Assembly: GCF_023856365.1 (NCBI RefSeq)
Contig: NC_064555.1
Location: 17,928,254 to 17,992,253 of the forward strand
Direction: 5' to 3'
Source: Brienomyrus brachyistius
Lineage: Eukaryota; Chordata; Actinopteri; Osteoglossiformes; Mormyridae
DNA: 64,000 nucleotides
The position numbers and the translations under genes are program-made. Positions 24,489-35,499 of the stretch are shown here, piece after piece. The notes under the pieces are model-generated. The model saw only the letters and a program-made list of their open reading frames with translations. It was not told the DNA's origin and made no database searches. The stretch's first letter is position 1. Each line of letters opens with the position of its first letter.

Positions 24489-24513
24489 GGGGTGGGGGGG
24501 GGGGGGGGGGGGG
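24489..24513. repeat. Poly(G) tract
   Basis: An uninterrupted run of about 20 G at 24494-24513 is preceded by GGGGGT. It is able to form a G-quadruplex and prone to length error in assemblies. Confidence 0.9.
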
Positions 24514-25580
24514 TACTGTCAAAACTGTCATTTTACAGGCGGATCCCCAAAACAGGAGGAGCGCAAAATTACCCCAAAGCACCACTATGTGCATCTAAAC
24601 TACACAGAACTGGTTAGCGGGAATTTCACTCGGCTTATATATAAACGTCACTCATTCACACAGCGTTTTATGTGTGTAAATAAAAAATAACATCCATGTG
24701 TAATTTTTTTGAAAGGAATTTTAGATCTGCAATAGAGTTTGATTTCATAATGAGGCTCTGCGCGACGAGCAGGGAGCGGGGAAGCAGATCCGGGAGACGG
24801 GAGTCCAAACGGCGTGTTTTTGTGGGCACAAGGAACAACTCGGAATACACGTCAATGACAGACTTAGGGTTACAGACTCTGATGTGACTTAAATACACCA
24901 GACGAATCAAACTGACAGAGAACAGCTGGTCACAGTCGGGGTAATAAGGGGGCGTGGCTCACAGGAGGATCGTACAGGCAGGTCACGACACTATGGGCAA
25001 TATGGTATTTGGTAATACAGCGTCTTTATTACTATACAGTTTAAATTTGCATTGATTCCTGCAGGCAAATACAAACTAAAAACAAACTAAGATACATAAA
25101 AAGTCAGATTACCCAAAGCACAGGACATGCAGTGGGTCATGTCAGTCCAAGCTTCTAGTCGGCCTGGGCCGGTCATGGCCAGACGTTTGCCTGGGCTGTC
25201 TGTTTGCAGGCTCCCCCCACGGCAGTCTCAGAGCCATAAGCTCATCCCATTCCAGCTCACAAAACTAACGGCCGAACTAAACAGATTAAAATCTGTAATG
25301 GAGATGATTTTGTTCGTTGAGCCAGTAAATTGGAACCCTCAAATATTCAGCCCTTGTACTTCCCATGGTCTGAAACGAAGCATGGTAATGGACGGATCTA
25401 TCACAATTAAGACAGCGCAAGCGATCGATTAGCTCCTGTCCTGCGAGCACCGTGTAAAATGAAGCGTCGTTGGGTGTGTGGGGGGCGGGGGGGGGGGGAG
25501 GTGGTAGCTCATATAAAACCGCCCATCACCTGTCCATTACTCTGAGGCGCCCAATCCCATTGCATAGCTGACAGTGACTT
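24514..25580. promoter_or_regulatory. Low-copy block with possible regulatory patches
   Basis: The stretch at 24610-24900 combines TATATATAAACG, a GAAAGGAATTTTAGATC segment and a CpG-containing patch without any repeat. A similar patch with GCGATCGATTAGCTCC lies near 25419. A G-rich run lies at about 25480-25500. No coding sequence is seen. Regulatory function is only suggested by composition. Confidence 0.2.
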
Positions 25581-25592
25581 TATTAAGTTTCA

Positions 25593-26156
25593 GTGACACA
25601 CTCCTTCGATCACTGGCGCATAATTTGTAGTCCGTCATTCATCTGCAAGGGCGACTGCCTGCTCAGGATAATGTCTCAGCCCTTGGCCTTCGCACCACTA
25701 GTTACAGCTCTACCTGTGTCTGTTACAGCCCCACCCGAGACCTCCGCACCCCTCAAAGCTGTGTCTGTTACAGCCCCACCCGAGACCTCCGCTCCCCTCA
25801 AAGCTGTGTCTGTTACAGCCCCACCCGAGACCTCCGCTCCCCTCAAAGCTGTGTCTGTTACAGCCCCACCCGAGACCTCCGCTCCCCTCAAAGCTGTGTC
25901 TGTTACAGCCCCACCCGAGACCTCCGCTCCCCTCAAAGCTGTGTCTGTTACAGCCCCACCTGAGACCTCCGCACCCCTCAAAGCTGTGTCTGTTACAGCC
26001 CCACCCGAGACCTCCGCACCCCTCAAAGCTGTGTCTGTTACAGCCCCACCTGAGACCTCCGCACCCCTCAAAGCTGTGTCTGTTACTGACTGCACCCTGA
26101 AAATGCGCTCAGGTGATGTCACACGTCATTTCTTATTGTCACTGGTTCACCAATAA
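25593..26156 (+). other. 187-codon open frame over a 45-bp repeat (coding status doubtful)
   Basis: This frame opens at MTHSFDHW and is mostly eight copies of the 15-residue unit VSVTAPPETSAPLKA, flanked by about 45 non-repeat residues on each side. There is no signal peptide and no domain I recognise. The minus strand is also open across the array (25676-26122), as expected for a stop-free repeat. In favour of coding: period divisible by 3, and the copy differences I see are synonymous. Against: no splice context or neighbouring exons. I regard it as a minisatellite. Confidence 0.2.
25700..26095. repeat. 45-bp minisatellite, about 8.5 copies
   Basis: Units contain GTGTCTGTTACAGCCCCACC then CGAGACCTCCGC. 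GAGACCTCCGC occurs at exact 45-bp steps from 25736 to 26051. Only two unit positions vary (CCC/CCT and GCA/GCT), so the array is young or homogenised. Confidence 0.95.
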
Positions 26157-27235
26157 CTCTGGTGTGAGTACCACAGTAGAGTGGGGGTGTGAGGAGTGGG
26201 GTATGATTTTAAGAACAATAGCGGTTGAATCTCGTCATAAGTGCCCCTAGCTCTCAGCAAGTCACAAAATCATTTGCTAAAGCAAGTGCAGAGAAGAAAG
26301 GGTCCTAGTCTGGGCTCAGCTACAGATCAGCTCTAAGGTAGAGGTTACGGCGAGTGGGGGGGCCACAGCCTGTGGGGGTGTGCGACTCACCGTGGAAGGA
26401 TGCAGGAGCCTGTGGGAATATCAGCACATTATCATTTGCTTGCATTTCACTAGATGCCCTCCTGGTTTGGCTTTTTATGTTAATTCCTGAAAACCATGAA
26501 ACAGAGCATTTCTTTCGGTGCTAAAACTCCCATTTTTCGCTCTTACTTGAGAAATGGTTGCTTTTTTGCCCGTTTTACTTTCTTGTCTTTATTGGCCAGT
26601 GGCTGGTGGTGCACCTGGGTGAGTGTTTCATTATGCTGTGCACACATGTCGGTACAATGTTGAAACTCACAGTAATCCTCACTGCTTATACACCATATGT
26701 TTCTCAACTCAGGGCAACCAGGATCCAGACTGTGCAGTTCAACGGAGAGTGCAGCAAGACCACTGCTCAAGACAATGGTGGGAAAGGCAGAGTGACATCA
26801 TCAGCGACATCACAATGGGAGTGACATCACATCACAGCTGAAGGGGTGTGAACACTGAGCAAATGGGGCATCATTTCAAAAAACAAGGAACCACGCCATT
26901 CAAAAAGAGCACCAGGAAAATGTCAAAACAAGGCTGGAATTAAGAGATCTGTGTCTCCCATGCATACAGGCCTGTCAGCATGGACAGTCTGCAGCCGGAT
27001 GATATTACACCACTGACGCGACACACTCCCTGTGGGTGGTTGTGGTGGCCGGGGCACTGTGACTCAGCTCCACACAGCTGCCGTCATCCGTCAGGCCGGA
27101 CCAGCTGGCAGGCGTGTGTCCGTCAACCAATGGATTCCTCTGGGTGGTCCCCAGACTGGCAAGACACGGATGGGGTGGAACTCGACCCCAACTGGAACAT
27201 CAGCGGGGGGCTGGCACTCCTGTGATTCAAAGCAG
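26157..27235. other. Low-copy non-coding sequence
   Basis: I see no known repeat or gene. Frames at 26558-26824 and 26980-27256 have no recognisable domain. Confidence 0.4.
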
Positions 27236-27552
27236 ATTACTATAGATCAGTGTTAAGCATTGTGCATCAGTATAGTTGGATTACTGTAGATCACTGTTCA
27301 TATTTGTGCATCACTGTAGCTAGGTTACTGTAGATCACTGTTAATTATCATGCATCACTGTGGTTGGATTACTATAGATCACTGTCAGTTATACATCACA
27401 GTAGTTGGATTACTGTAGATCACGGTTAATTATCAGCCACCACTGTGCATGGATTACTGTGTATCACAGTTAATTGCTGTGCATCACTGTGGTTGAATTA
27501 CTGAAGATCACAGTTAATTATCATGCATCACTGTGGCTGGATTACTGTAGAT
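27236..27552. repeat. 44-bp minisatellite, left part
   Basis: Units are built from GTTGGATTACTGTAGATCAC then TGTTAATTATCATGCATCAC and TGTG, about 44 bp, with seven to eight imperfect copies. The array is interrupted by the hAT element and resumes at 28405. Confidence 0.9.
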
Positions 27553-28404
27553 TAGTGATGCAACAGATCAAAAAACTCACGGTTCGGATCGGATCACGGT
27601 TTTAAGTCACAGGTCATATCAATTTTTGGATCAGCAAAAAAAGAAAAAAGACAATTTAACTCTCCATTTATTTATTTAAGTATTTTTTTGCCCATTAAAA
27701 ACATTCAACTCAAGACACATTCGACACAACTATATAAAAACAAATTAAGGTGCAATATAGGGCATGATAATTATTTCAGCCATAACTTTAGACTTTTCCT
27801 GCTCATACATAATTGGAATTATCTTGTCACTGAAGTAACCGCGTGATGGGATATCATAGTGTGGCTCAAGCACGTTCATCATATGTCTAAACCCCTTGTT
27901 TTGCACAATGGAATATGGCCTCATGTCTGCAGCTATAAACACCCCAATAGCTTTTGTAATGGCTTCAGCCCGGTCGGATTGGGCAGCAAAGGGCTGCTTA
28001 AATGCCGCGGATATCAGCAGTTGTTGCGCGGCCGTCATCTTAGCTCCTGTCACACCAGGGTGATGTCGTTTCAAACGAGCAGTCATGCCCGACGTGTTGC
28101 CAGTCACATACGGCTTCCTCGTGCCACACTGTCGACAAACTGTGGTGGTTTTACCCACCACCCTTTTCCCATCAATATATTTAACGAGGAAGTCAAAATG
28201 CTCCCACACGTGAGACTTAAGTGATGCTGGAGGTTTCTCGAGCTCCTCTGCTCCTCCGCTTGGGCCGCTGCCGCTGGCCATGACTATCGCTTGACAGAGC
28301 ACATTATACAGTGTTTTTTTTCGAATCTTTGAATCACGCGCGTGCCGAACCGCAGAGAGGGATGGGATTGGATCACAGATCAACAGTGATCCGTTGCACC
28401 ACTA
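27553..28404 (-). mobile_element. Internally deleted hAT DNA transposon, 852 bp
   Basis: The left end reads TAGTGATGCAACAGATCA and the right end, reverse-complemented, TAGTGGTGCAACGGATCA: inverted repeats with two mismatches in 18. The flanks are both CTGTAGAT (27545-27552 and 28405-28412), an exact 8-bp target duplication as hAT elements make. The surrounding 44-bp repeat resumes in phase with just those 8 bases doubled. It encodes only the N-terminal part of a transposase, so it would need a full-length element to move. Confidence 0.9.
27745..28281 (-). CDS. Truncated hAT transposase: BED zinc finger without catalytic domain
   Basis: The 178-residue frame starts at MASGSGPSGG, about 120 bp inside the element's right end; I chose this Met over one 34 codons upstream because the upstream stretch has no similarity to the family. 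Residues about 16-80 form a BED-type finger: HVWEHFDF, then CRQC, then HH in RLKRHHPG. Next come AFKQPF and AITKAIGVFIAADMRPYSIV, which match the region after the finger in ZBED1/hAT proteins. The frame ends shortly after KSKVMAEI, so the DDE catalytic core and C-terminal dimerisation domain are missing. The product could bind DNA but not cut it. No stop or frameshift is present. Expression is unknown. Confidence 0.75.
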   Translation of the reverse strand: MASGSGPSGGAEELEKPPASLKSHVWEHFDFLVKYIDGKRVVGKTTTVCRQCGTRKPYVTGNTSGMTARLKRHHPGVTGAKMTAAQQLLISAAFKQPFAAQSDRAEAITKAIGVFIAADMRPYSIVQNKGFRHMMNVLEPHYDIPSRGYFSDKIIPIMYEQEKSKVMAEIIIMPYIAP

Positions 28405-28500
28405 CTGTAGATCATGGTTAATTTTTGTGCATCACTGTGGTTGGACTTCTGTAGATCACTGTTAATTATCACTGTTAATTATCATGCGTCACTGTAGCTG
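28405..28500. repeat. 44-bp minisatellite, right part
   Basis: The array resumes after the hAT element with CTGTAGATCATGGTTAATTT and about two more units (TGCATCACTGTGGTTGGA, then TCACTGTTAATTATC twice). Confidence 0.85.
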
Positions 28501-31344
28501 AATGTGCAACTCACTCACAGCTCTGCAGAGTACCAGACCAGCCAGTCGGTGGCGCAGTGGTTAAAAGGAGCTGAAAAAGAACAGGGATGGATCTGTAACC
28601 GCATCACTTTCAAAAAAGTGCAGTGGACAGCCAGAACAAGTGCACTTTCACAGCGAGATTTAAATAGAGTCATCAGATATTCAGCTTGACAAAGTCTCTG
28701 TGGCTGTTTCTGAATGCTGGCAGGTGAGGGAGGCAAAGGGCAGTGTGTCGGGGGGTGTCAGGGAACAGCCCTGGTCCGGGTGGATGTGCGAGTGATGGAT
28801 TGCCTCCAATAAGCATCCTGAGCGCCGGGCTGTGTGACCAATCTGCAGGGAAATGAATAAACAAACATAAAACAGACGCAAATACACAGAGGCAGGGAAG
28901 GCTGGGCTAAATATCAGAGAGCAGGCTTTGCGTAGAACTGCTTTCTGTTGGTTTTCCTTGCAGCATTTGTAGCATCCCAAGGTAGTAGCTAATTCTGGAT
29001 AGCCGGCATCAAAGTGGGCCATTTTGCCCGTTTCTATACTTACAGCATTCGGTTATTTTGTTGTTTGCCGAAAGCTTACACACACTGACTCAAGCGCAGG
29101 GAAGAACTCTGATGCAAGAGTTTTAATTTTTGCTTCTTATAGCAGAAGCCTTTAAAGTCACCAAAGAGTCTTCCTTGGGCCATGTAAGGCTGCACAAGAG
29201 CACTAATTTAACTGAATGCAGCAGCCGGAATTATCAGGCTACTTAAAGAAAAAGATTAAAGTTGAACAATTTGATTATAGTTAGAATATCTGGAAAATCA
29301 CAGATGTTTTGGAATTAAGATGAATACTTATTTTCAGCAAATGTATTAAATCCACAGGAAAAAGTGTCAGAGACTATTTCCTGATGCTAGAGTGTCACCT
29401 TCTCCACTTTTTTTTGGTTTATAATGAGAGCGACTTTAGATTCTAAATGCACCATAACGATGGTTACTATGGATACTGTGCTGGTACACCAGCAATTCCA
29501 GTGTTTCTAATCAAGTCTCCAAAGACAAGTGACATCACGGAGTGTGTGGTGGTCCTGAGTTGGGCCCTCACATTCGATTCAGTGGTGTGGATGGCCTTTC
29601 TGCTCCTGCCGAATCTGACAGCGGGATCTTCGGGGGGCAAGGGGGGGGGGGGGGTGTGGGTGACAGGGGGTGTGTACCTGCATTTTGCAGCCTTCCACAG
29701 TGACTGGATCCAGGGGGTTGCAACAGGAGGGATCTCAATGCTGATTTAAAGGCCGTTCCTGGAGATTGGAGTGTTCCTAGTGGGGGGGGGGGGTGACTAT
29801 CTGTGTCTTGATGCCGTGACTCTACAAGCATGGTTTCTGGTGCCTTGATGTCACCTAATTGCCGCCCCCACCTGCCCTGGCATACATTCCCTTACATGCT
29901 CCATGTTCACGGAGGACTTGGACCTTGGGGGCAGCTGATTAGCTGATGGGGGACAGCATCCCCAAGAGATGTGCAGGGGGCCTGTGTGTTGGTGGTGGTG
30001 GGGGCGGACCTGAATTTGCACATTTGTCACTGGCAGAACATTTAGAAAAGCGTCTTGGGAGGCGGGGTCATTAAGCAGTACACTGAGCACAGACAAGACG
30101 TTTTGTCTCATCTTACGATGGTGGGGAACAACGTGTCTCTCCCCTGGATCCGTTCCCCCCTCCCAGCTAAATGGTATCTTTGGCAACGCTCAGGGAAGGA
30201 GAAAAGCTACCCCTCCGCAGAAAATGATGCTCCCTTACATCCCCCTTTGTTACAATTGAATTCAGACTTTCACAACACATATTTTTTTCTCTAGGACTAG
30301 GATTTAAACCGTACCGGTGCCCTCTGTCAGTCAGGGGTAGCGCTGTTCTCGGTGGCTCTGCAGGAAAAAAGTCCTTCCTTTTCTGAAGGACAGACAAGGA
30401 AACGAAACACTGAGCTGTCGGAAGCCGGTGAGGCTCTAAGTGCCACCGGAGGGCCGGCCACAGGCAAACCGGGACCCGACGGCGTCACAACAGACGGCAC
30501 AGGTGCCGGCTAAATCCGCTGTAAGCGATACACCGCACACAGCAATGTGCGCCAGATTCCTCTCGGCCTATTTTGATATGGACTGGATGGCGTAGCCTGC
30601 TGAAAATCACAGACGGGCCGCAGCACGCCCCTCCATCCGAGACTGTAATAGACCCTGCTGGGGCAGAATCAGAGACCCGTGCTGGTGACCCGCAAGGCCA
30701 CCCCAGCAGCTTGGGCTCCCAAAGCCTCAGGACTGATGCGTCTGATCAGCGCTGTCAGGTCAGAAATGACTCCCTGGCGTATGGCCTGATGTCATCGTGA
30801 ACGTCCATGTGCAAAAGATGTCTGAGAGGCGAAACCATAACCCGGAACAATCTGGAGGCCGACCCTCAGAGCTCAGTGGTCTCCAGCCAACTGGCCGCTA
30901 CTTTAATCTACTAGGACTCCTGTTTCTTGAATTATTTGAGCTCTCCTTTGTCAAGACAGCAGCTCCATGTAATAAGAGTGAATATTCTACAGCTATTTGT
31001 ATGTGTAGTTTAAATCACTGTATATATGCTAAATACTCATCACAGAGGCTCACGATGAGCTGATAGCTAGAGCCTCTTAGCAGCCAGCTAACCACCAGTG
31101 GCCGAGGTGGAGCAGATGGTCATGGGGTCCTACTCACAGTCCCAAGCTGGCCCAGCTCACAGATGGCTCTGCGATGGCAGAGGGGAATCACTGCACTGAG
31201 GGCAGCTTGGTTCTTTTGTTTTGACAGGACTCACACAACTTTGTACCAAATACAATCAAATATTTAAACCTGAGGATCTGATGTGTGTGTCTGAACGCAG
31301 GTTCAAAGCTGCAGGCTGAAGCACATGTACACATAGTCAGCACT
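28501..31344. other. Low-copy non-coding sequence with G runs
   Basis: No gene is recognised. GTGGCGCAGTGGTTAAA near 28550 resembles a SINE head but has no B box. Long G runs lie at about 29640-29654 and 29780-29792. The stretch from 29240 to 29420 is AT-rich. Confidence 0.4.
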
Positions 31345-31795
31345 TGGGTGGCAGTGGATGACGTCCCCCTTTGGGCAGGGTGCAGAGGATGACGCCCCCT
31401 TTTGGACAGGGTGCAGTGGATGACGTCCCCCTTTGGGCAGGGTGCAGTGGATGACGTCCCCCTTTGGACAGGGTGCAGTGGATGACGTCCCCCTTTGGGC
31501 AGGGTGCAGAGGATGGCGCCCCCTTTTGGACAGGGTGCAGTGGATGACGTCCCCCTTTGGGCAGGGTGCAGAGGATGGCGCCCCCTTTTGGACAGGGTGC
31601 AGTGGATGACGTCCCCCTTTGGGCAGGGTGCAGAGGATGGCGCCCCCTTTTGGACAGGGTGCAGAGGATGACGTCCCCCTTTGGGCAGGGTGCAGTGGAT
31701 GACGTCCCCCTTTGGGCAGGGTGCAGAGGATGGCGCCCCCTTTTGGACAGGGTGCAGAGGATGACGTCCCCCTTTTGGATGGCTGGTAGAAGACG
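31345..31795. repeat. 31-bp minisatellite, about 14 copies, two alternating unit types
   Basis: Type A contains GGATGACGTCCCCCTTTGGG and type B contains GGATGGCGCCCCCTTTTGGA; both end CAGGGTGCAG. In the middle (about 31470-31660) they alternate, giving a 62-bp higher-order period. Nine units carry the CRE core TGACGTC. The long minus-strand frame at 31188-32030 and the plus frame at 31557-31859 are artefacts of the array. Confidence 0.9.
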
Positions 31796-32069
31796 ACACC
31801 CTCTTCAGGAGGGGTGCAGAAATCTTCAGATGGCTGGCAGAGGGCGGCACCCCTTTTAGGTGTCGAACTGTTTTCAGTGCCGACACATGACTTTGTGCCC
31901 GAAGCTTGAGGCTGCCCTTCGGAGTCTCAGGAAAGAACAGGTGGTGCCAAGCAAGATGCCTGCAACTTACAGCACAACAAGGATTAATGGCACCTGATCC
32001 TGCCGCTTTGAAGGGTCCCGAATGCCTCAAATACTAGGAGTACAGAACAATTGGAGGCGCACATAGGAG
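31796..32069. other. Transition between two minisatellites
   Basis: A few degenerate copies of the 31-bp unit fade out by about 31860. The rest is unrecognised low-copy sequence. Confidence 0.4.
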
Positions 32070-32515
32070 GCACAGAACAATGCACCTCAGATGCATAGAG
32101 AGGCTTGCATCAAAGCCATGCAGAGGTGCACATTGGAGGCACATAGAGGAGCGCATCAGAGGCATGGGGAGGCACATCAGAGGCACGAAGAGGCACAGAG
32201 ATGCGCATCAGAGGCACGGAGAAGCACATCAGAGACACAGAGATGCGCATCAGAAGCATGGTGAGGCACATCAGAGGCACAGAGAGGCACAGAGATGCGC
32301 ATCAGAGGCATGGAGAAGCACATCAGAGGCACGGAGAGGCACAGAGATGCGCATCAGAAGCATGGAGAGGCACATCAGAGACACGAAGAGGCACAGAGAT
32401 GCGCATCAGAGGCACAGAGAGGCACAGAGATGCGCATCAGAGACATGGAGATGCGCATCAGAGGCACGGAGAAGCACATCAGAGGCATGGAGAAGCACAT
32501 CAGAGCTACTGTCTG
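32070..32515. repeat. Compound minisatellite of ~21-bp units
   Basis: Units such as CACATCAGAGGCACGGAGA are mixed with AGGCACAGAGATGCGCATC inserts in irregular order. The array is purine-rich on the plus strand and all three plus frames are open through parts of it. Confidence 0.85.
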
Positions 32516-33290
32516 AGTGGGTGGGGCACAAATACAAAACAAAAACCAAATACATATTTTTCAATGCTGTAGTTAGAAGTAGCTACTCGTTTAAAAACTT
32601 ATATATCACTTTGATGTATCTTTTTTCTAAAAGCTTGCATAATTATCCATACATCCATTTTCCAAATGCTTATTCCAAGCAGTCGCAGGACTTGCACACT
32701 TAAAATATTTAGCTTATTTCATTTTGTAAATTTATGATCGTTCATAAGCATGTGAACCGGGTCATTTTGCTCTCACATCATCAGGACTCTCATGTCTGGC
32801 TGATTCAATTACGGAAAAAAAAAAATAAATAAAAAATCAGGTCAATTGAGGTAACCTCAGTAAGAAACAGTGTCTGATAGCAGCAGCACCGGCACTGAGT
32901 CATGCTACAGAGGCAGACAGTGACTGCCTTACAGTGACAGTAATCACTCTTCTCTTCAGGGCAGGGTGATGTGTGACACTGTTTGCTTTGCTAATATGCT
33001 GGTATTAGTCCATGGGCTAGTCCCAGAGGAAACTGCCTAACCTTTCAAAACAATATTAACGCAACAAAGCCAATCAAGCCGAGAGTCTCTTATATAAATG
33101 TCAACACAAGTGTTCAAGCAAAAGTAACAGATCCAATACTTTTACCAAATATCATTGTAACAAGATATTAAATTATTGAGCTTGCAGACCAGACAACCAA
33201 CGTAATGCTTTCATTTCAATGTTCCGGTGCTTTCGGTATCAGCTCCTAGCGTGACGACCTGCTACCCAAAGAAAATAAACATCAAAGAAA
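32516..33290. other. AT-rich low-copy sequence with a retroposon-tail scrap
   Basis: TCCATACATCCATTTTCC at about 32648-32665 is the reverse complement of the GGATGGATGG-type retroposon tail. Poly(A)/AAAT sequence lies near 32815-32835. No gene is seen. Confidence 0.4.
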
Positions 33291-33668
33291 CGTGCTAATG
33301 CCGACGTTTCAGTGACAAACACGTCATGCCATCAAGCTAAGGCCTTGTTCTAATGCAGGGCGCCCCAAACGTGCTAATGCCGGCGTTTCAGTGACAAACA
33401 CGTCATGCCATCAAGCTAAGGCCTTGTTTTAATGCTGGGCGCCCCAAACGTGCTAATGCCGACGTTTCAGTGACAAACACGTCATGCCATCAAGCTAAGG
33501 CCTTGTTCTAATGCAGGGCGCCCCAAACGTGCTAATGCCGACGTTTCAGTGACAAACACGTCATGCCATCAAGCTAAGGCCTTGTTCTAATGCAGGGCAC
33601 CCCAAACGTGCTAATGCCGACGTTTCAGTGACAAACACGTCATGCCATCAAGCTAAGGCCTTGTTCTA
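33291..33668. repeat. 79-bp tandem repeat, about 5 copies
   Basis: CGTGCTAATGCCGACGTTTC recurs at 33291, 33370, 33449, 33528 and 33607, exactly 79 bp apart with few differences. Each unit ends in CTAATGCAGGGCGCCCCAAA, which resembles the end of the MITE that follows immediately. Confidence 0.95.
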
Positions 33669-33788
33669 ATGCTGGGTGCCCAAGCTCATAATCAGCTAAT
33701 TATTAGGTATAGTGCATGTGTTTGAGCAGGGAAACCTGCAAACTGTGTTGGATCCTAGCCCCCCAGGACCGAATCTGGGGAACCCTGC
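33669..33788. mobile_element. Short MITE-like element
   Basis: The left end is GCTGGGTGCCCA and the right end, reverse-complemented, GCAGGGTTCCCCA, so the ends are imperfect inverted repeats. TCTA stands on both sides (33665-33668 and 33789-33792) as a possible target duplication. The body includes CCCCCCAGGACCGAATCTGG, a phrase I associate with a widespread teleost repeat. It is non-coding. Confidence 0.5.
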
Positions 33789-33792
33789 TCTA

Positions 33793-34172
33793 CTGTTATC
33801 AATCCACCTTGAAAGGATAAAAACACACTCGCTTTACTAAACTTCTACACTCCTGTCCAGTACCACCAAAAAAAGAAACAGCTGGTTATTCTACTGGGCT
33901 AATTCAGGATAAACAAAAACAAATCAGCTACAACTTAACCATTAATCTTCTGATTGAAATGTTATTAGCAACCATTTCAGTTGTTACTTGTTCATTTCTT
34001 ATTAATAAAATGAGTTGGGGGGGGGCAGGATCCACATTCAAACCAAGAAATTCCAACTATGAAGTCAAGTGATACCAGTGTGGGAGGCCTGTACACACAG
34101 ACCCAGTAACTTGTCCTGTTTAACCGGTATTTTAAAAGTGCTAAGATGCATTTCAGAGGCTGAGACCATACA
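33793..34172. other. AT-rich low-copy sequence
   Basis: Nothing is recognised apart from a G10 run near 34018. Confidence 0.4.
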
Positions 34173-34308
34173 GCGTTACCTAAATGAACAGCTGCCTGTT
34201 AGCTGAATTTTAACAATGAAAAGCAGTAGTGGGAGTAACGGCGTTACCTAAATGAACAGCTGCCTGTCAGCTGAATTTTAACAATGAAAAGCAGTAGTGG
34301 GAGTACCA
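34173..34308. repeat. 68-bp tandem duplication
   Basis: GCGTTACCTAAATGAACAGC begins copies at 34173 and 34241. The two 68-bp copies differ by very few bases (CTGTTAGC versus CTGTCAGC, for example), so the duplication is recent. Confidence 0.9.
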
Positions 34309-35499
34309 TCCACTGACAACATCAAATGTCGCACAAAGCTTAGAGCTACAATTCAGCTTAAACTGACTCAGTAAATATGGCTGAGTCTAACATTGTATAC
34401 TAGATGTCATCTGCTAAGGGAATAGAACATTTTACCCAAACTGGACAGGTTACTAAGTGGCATCATCAATAGATGAGTGTGCAAATAGTCTACAGCTTTG
34501 TGGTCCAGGACTGAAGACCGTCACCCACATTATTGGGCAGATTTAATGAATACATAAATCTCTGTTTCCTACATCTCTGTAGAGGGTGGTGAGTTTGTAG
34601 AAGGCCATCTCTAATTCTGGGCCCACTCAGCGCCCATGTGAGCACGGCTCTATGATTAAATCCTTGATGTCTCATTAAAGTTCAGCAAATATTTGCAGGT
34701 CTGTCTGGACGTGTGATATAGAGGCATGAGCTCCTGATGGGAACAGTAAGATCTCCATCGGGGTGACACTGGCCGCCAAACGTGAGGCAGCACAGCTGAG
34801 GCTTGGACCCTGATTGGTCGACACTCACTGGCTGCTGATGCGAGTCCAAAAACAAGTTCAGCAGTTGCATCCTTGAAGGTACAATAATCATAATTGTTTA
34901 AAAAAGAAAAGAAATAAAAACCATGTAAATAGCCTTTGGAAGTGGGATTTTTGTGGCATAGATAATTCATATTTACCCCCTCTGACCAGACGAGTGGGTT
35001 TCCCTGATCGTAGTGGCCAATTGCCTTGCCATCTGGAAATATACGACCTTGTGGCCCCTCTGCAGAAGTCACTTTTGTACCTTTCCCAGGGAGCTTGTGA
35101 AAAACTGTCTGAACAAGGCTGTGATGCCTCGCTTCCTTGTGCTTTAAGCATTCGTCTATACCATCTGTTCCAGGTCATCAAAATGCCGCCATCTTGGTCA
35201 TATCTGTCCAATTACAGCACAGAGAGAAGGCCCCTGGCCATTCATATGTCTTGGGGTGCAGCCAGCCCCGACCCACCAACATAGGCTAATGCCCCAGTCC
35301 ATACCAGCGTCTGTTTCCTCTCCTGCTCTGTATCCCCCAGTTTCCATTAAAACTCCATGATGCCTGATGTTTTCACCAAGCCGAATGCATCTCAGCCCAG
35401 AGAAGGCAGCACAGACAAACCTGGCCTGCAGGCACCTGCTTGTTTCCATATTTTATGCAAAGAACAGTTTCTAATTCATAAATATGGGAGCGACACACA
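34309..35499. other. Low-copy non-coding sequence
   Basis: I recognise no repeat or gene. Frames on minus at 34656-35072 and 34888-35211 have no domain I can name. Confidence 0.4.

Noticed and set aside
28551..28600. GTGGCGCAGTGGTTAAA resembling a tRNA-derived SINE head
   Set aside because: No B box or SINE body follows, so I did not call an element.
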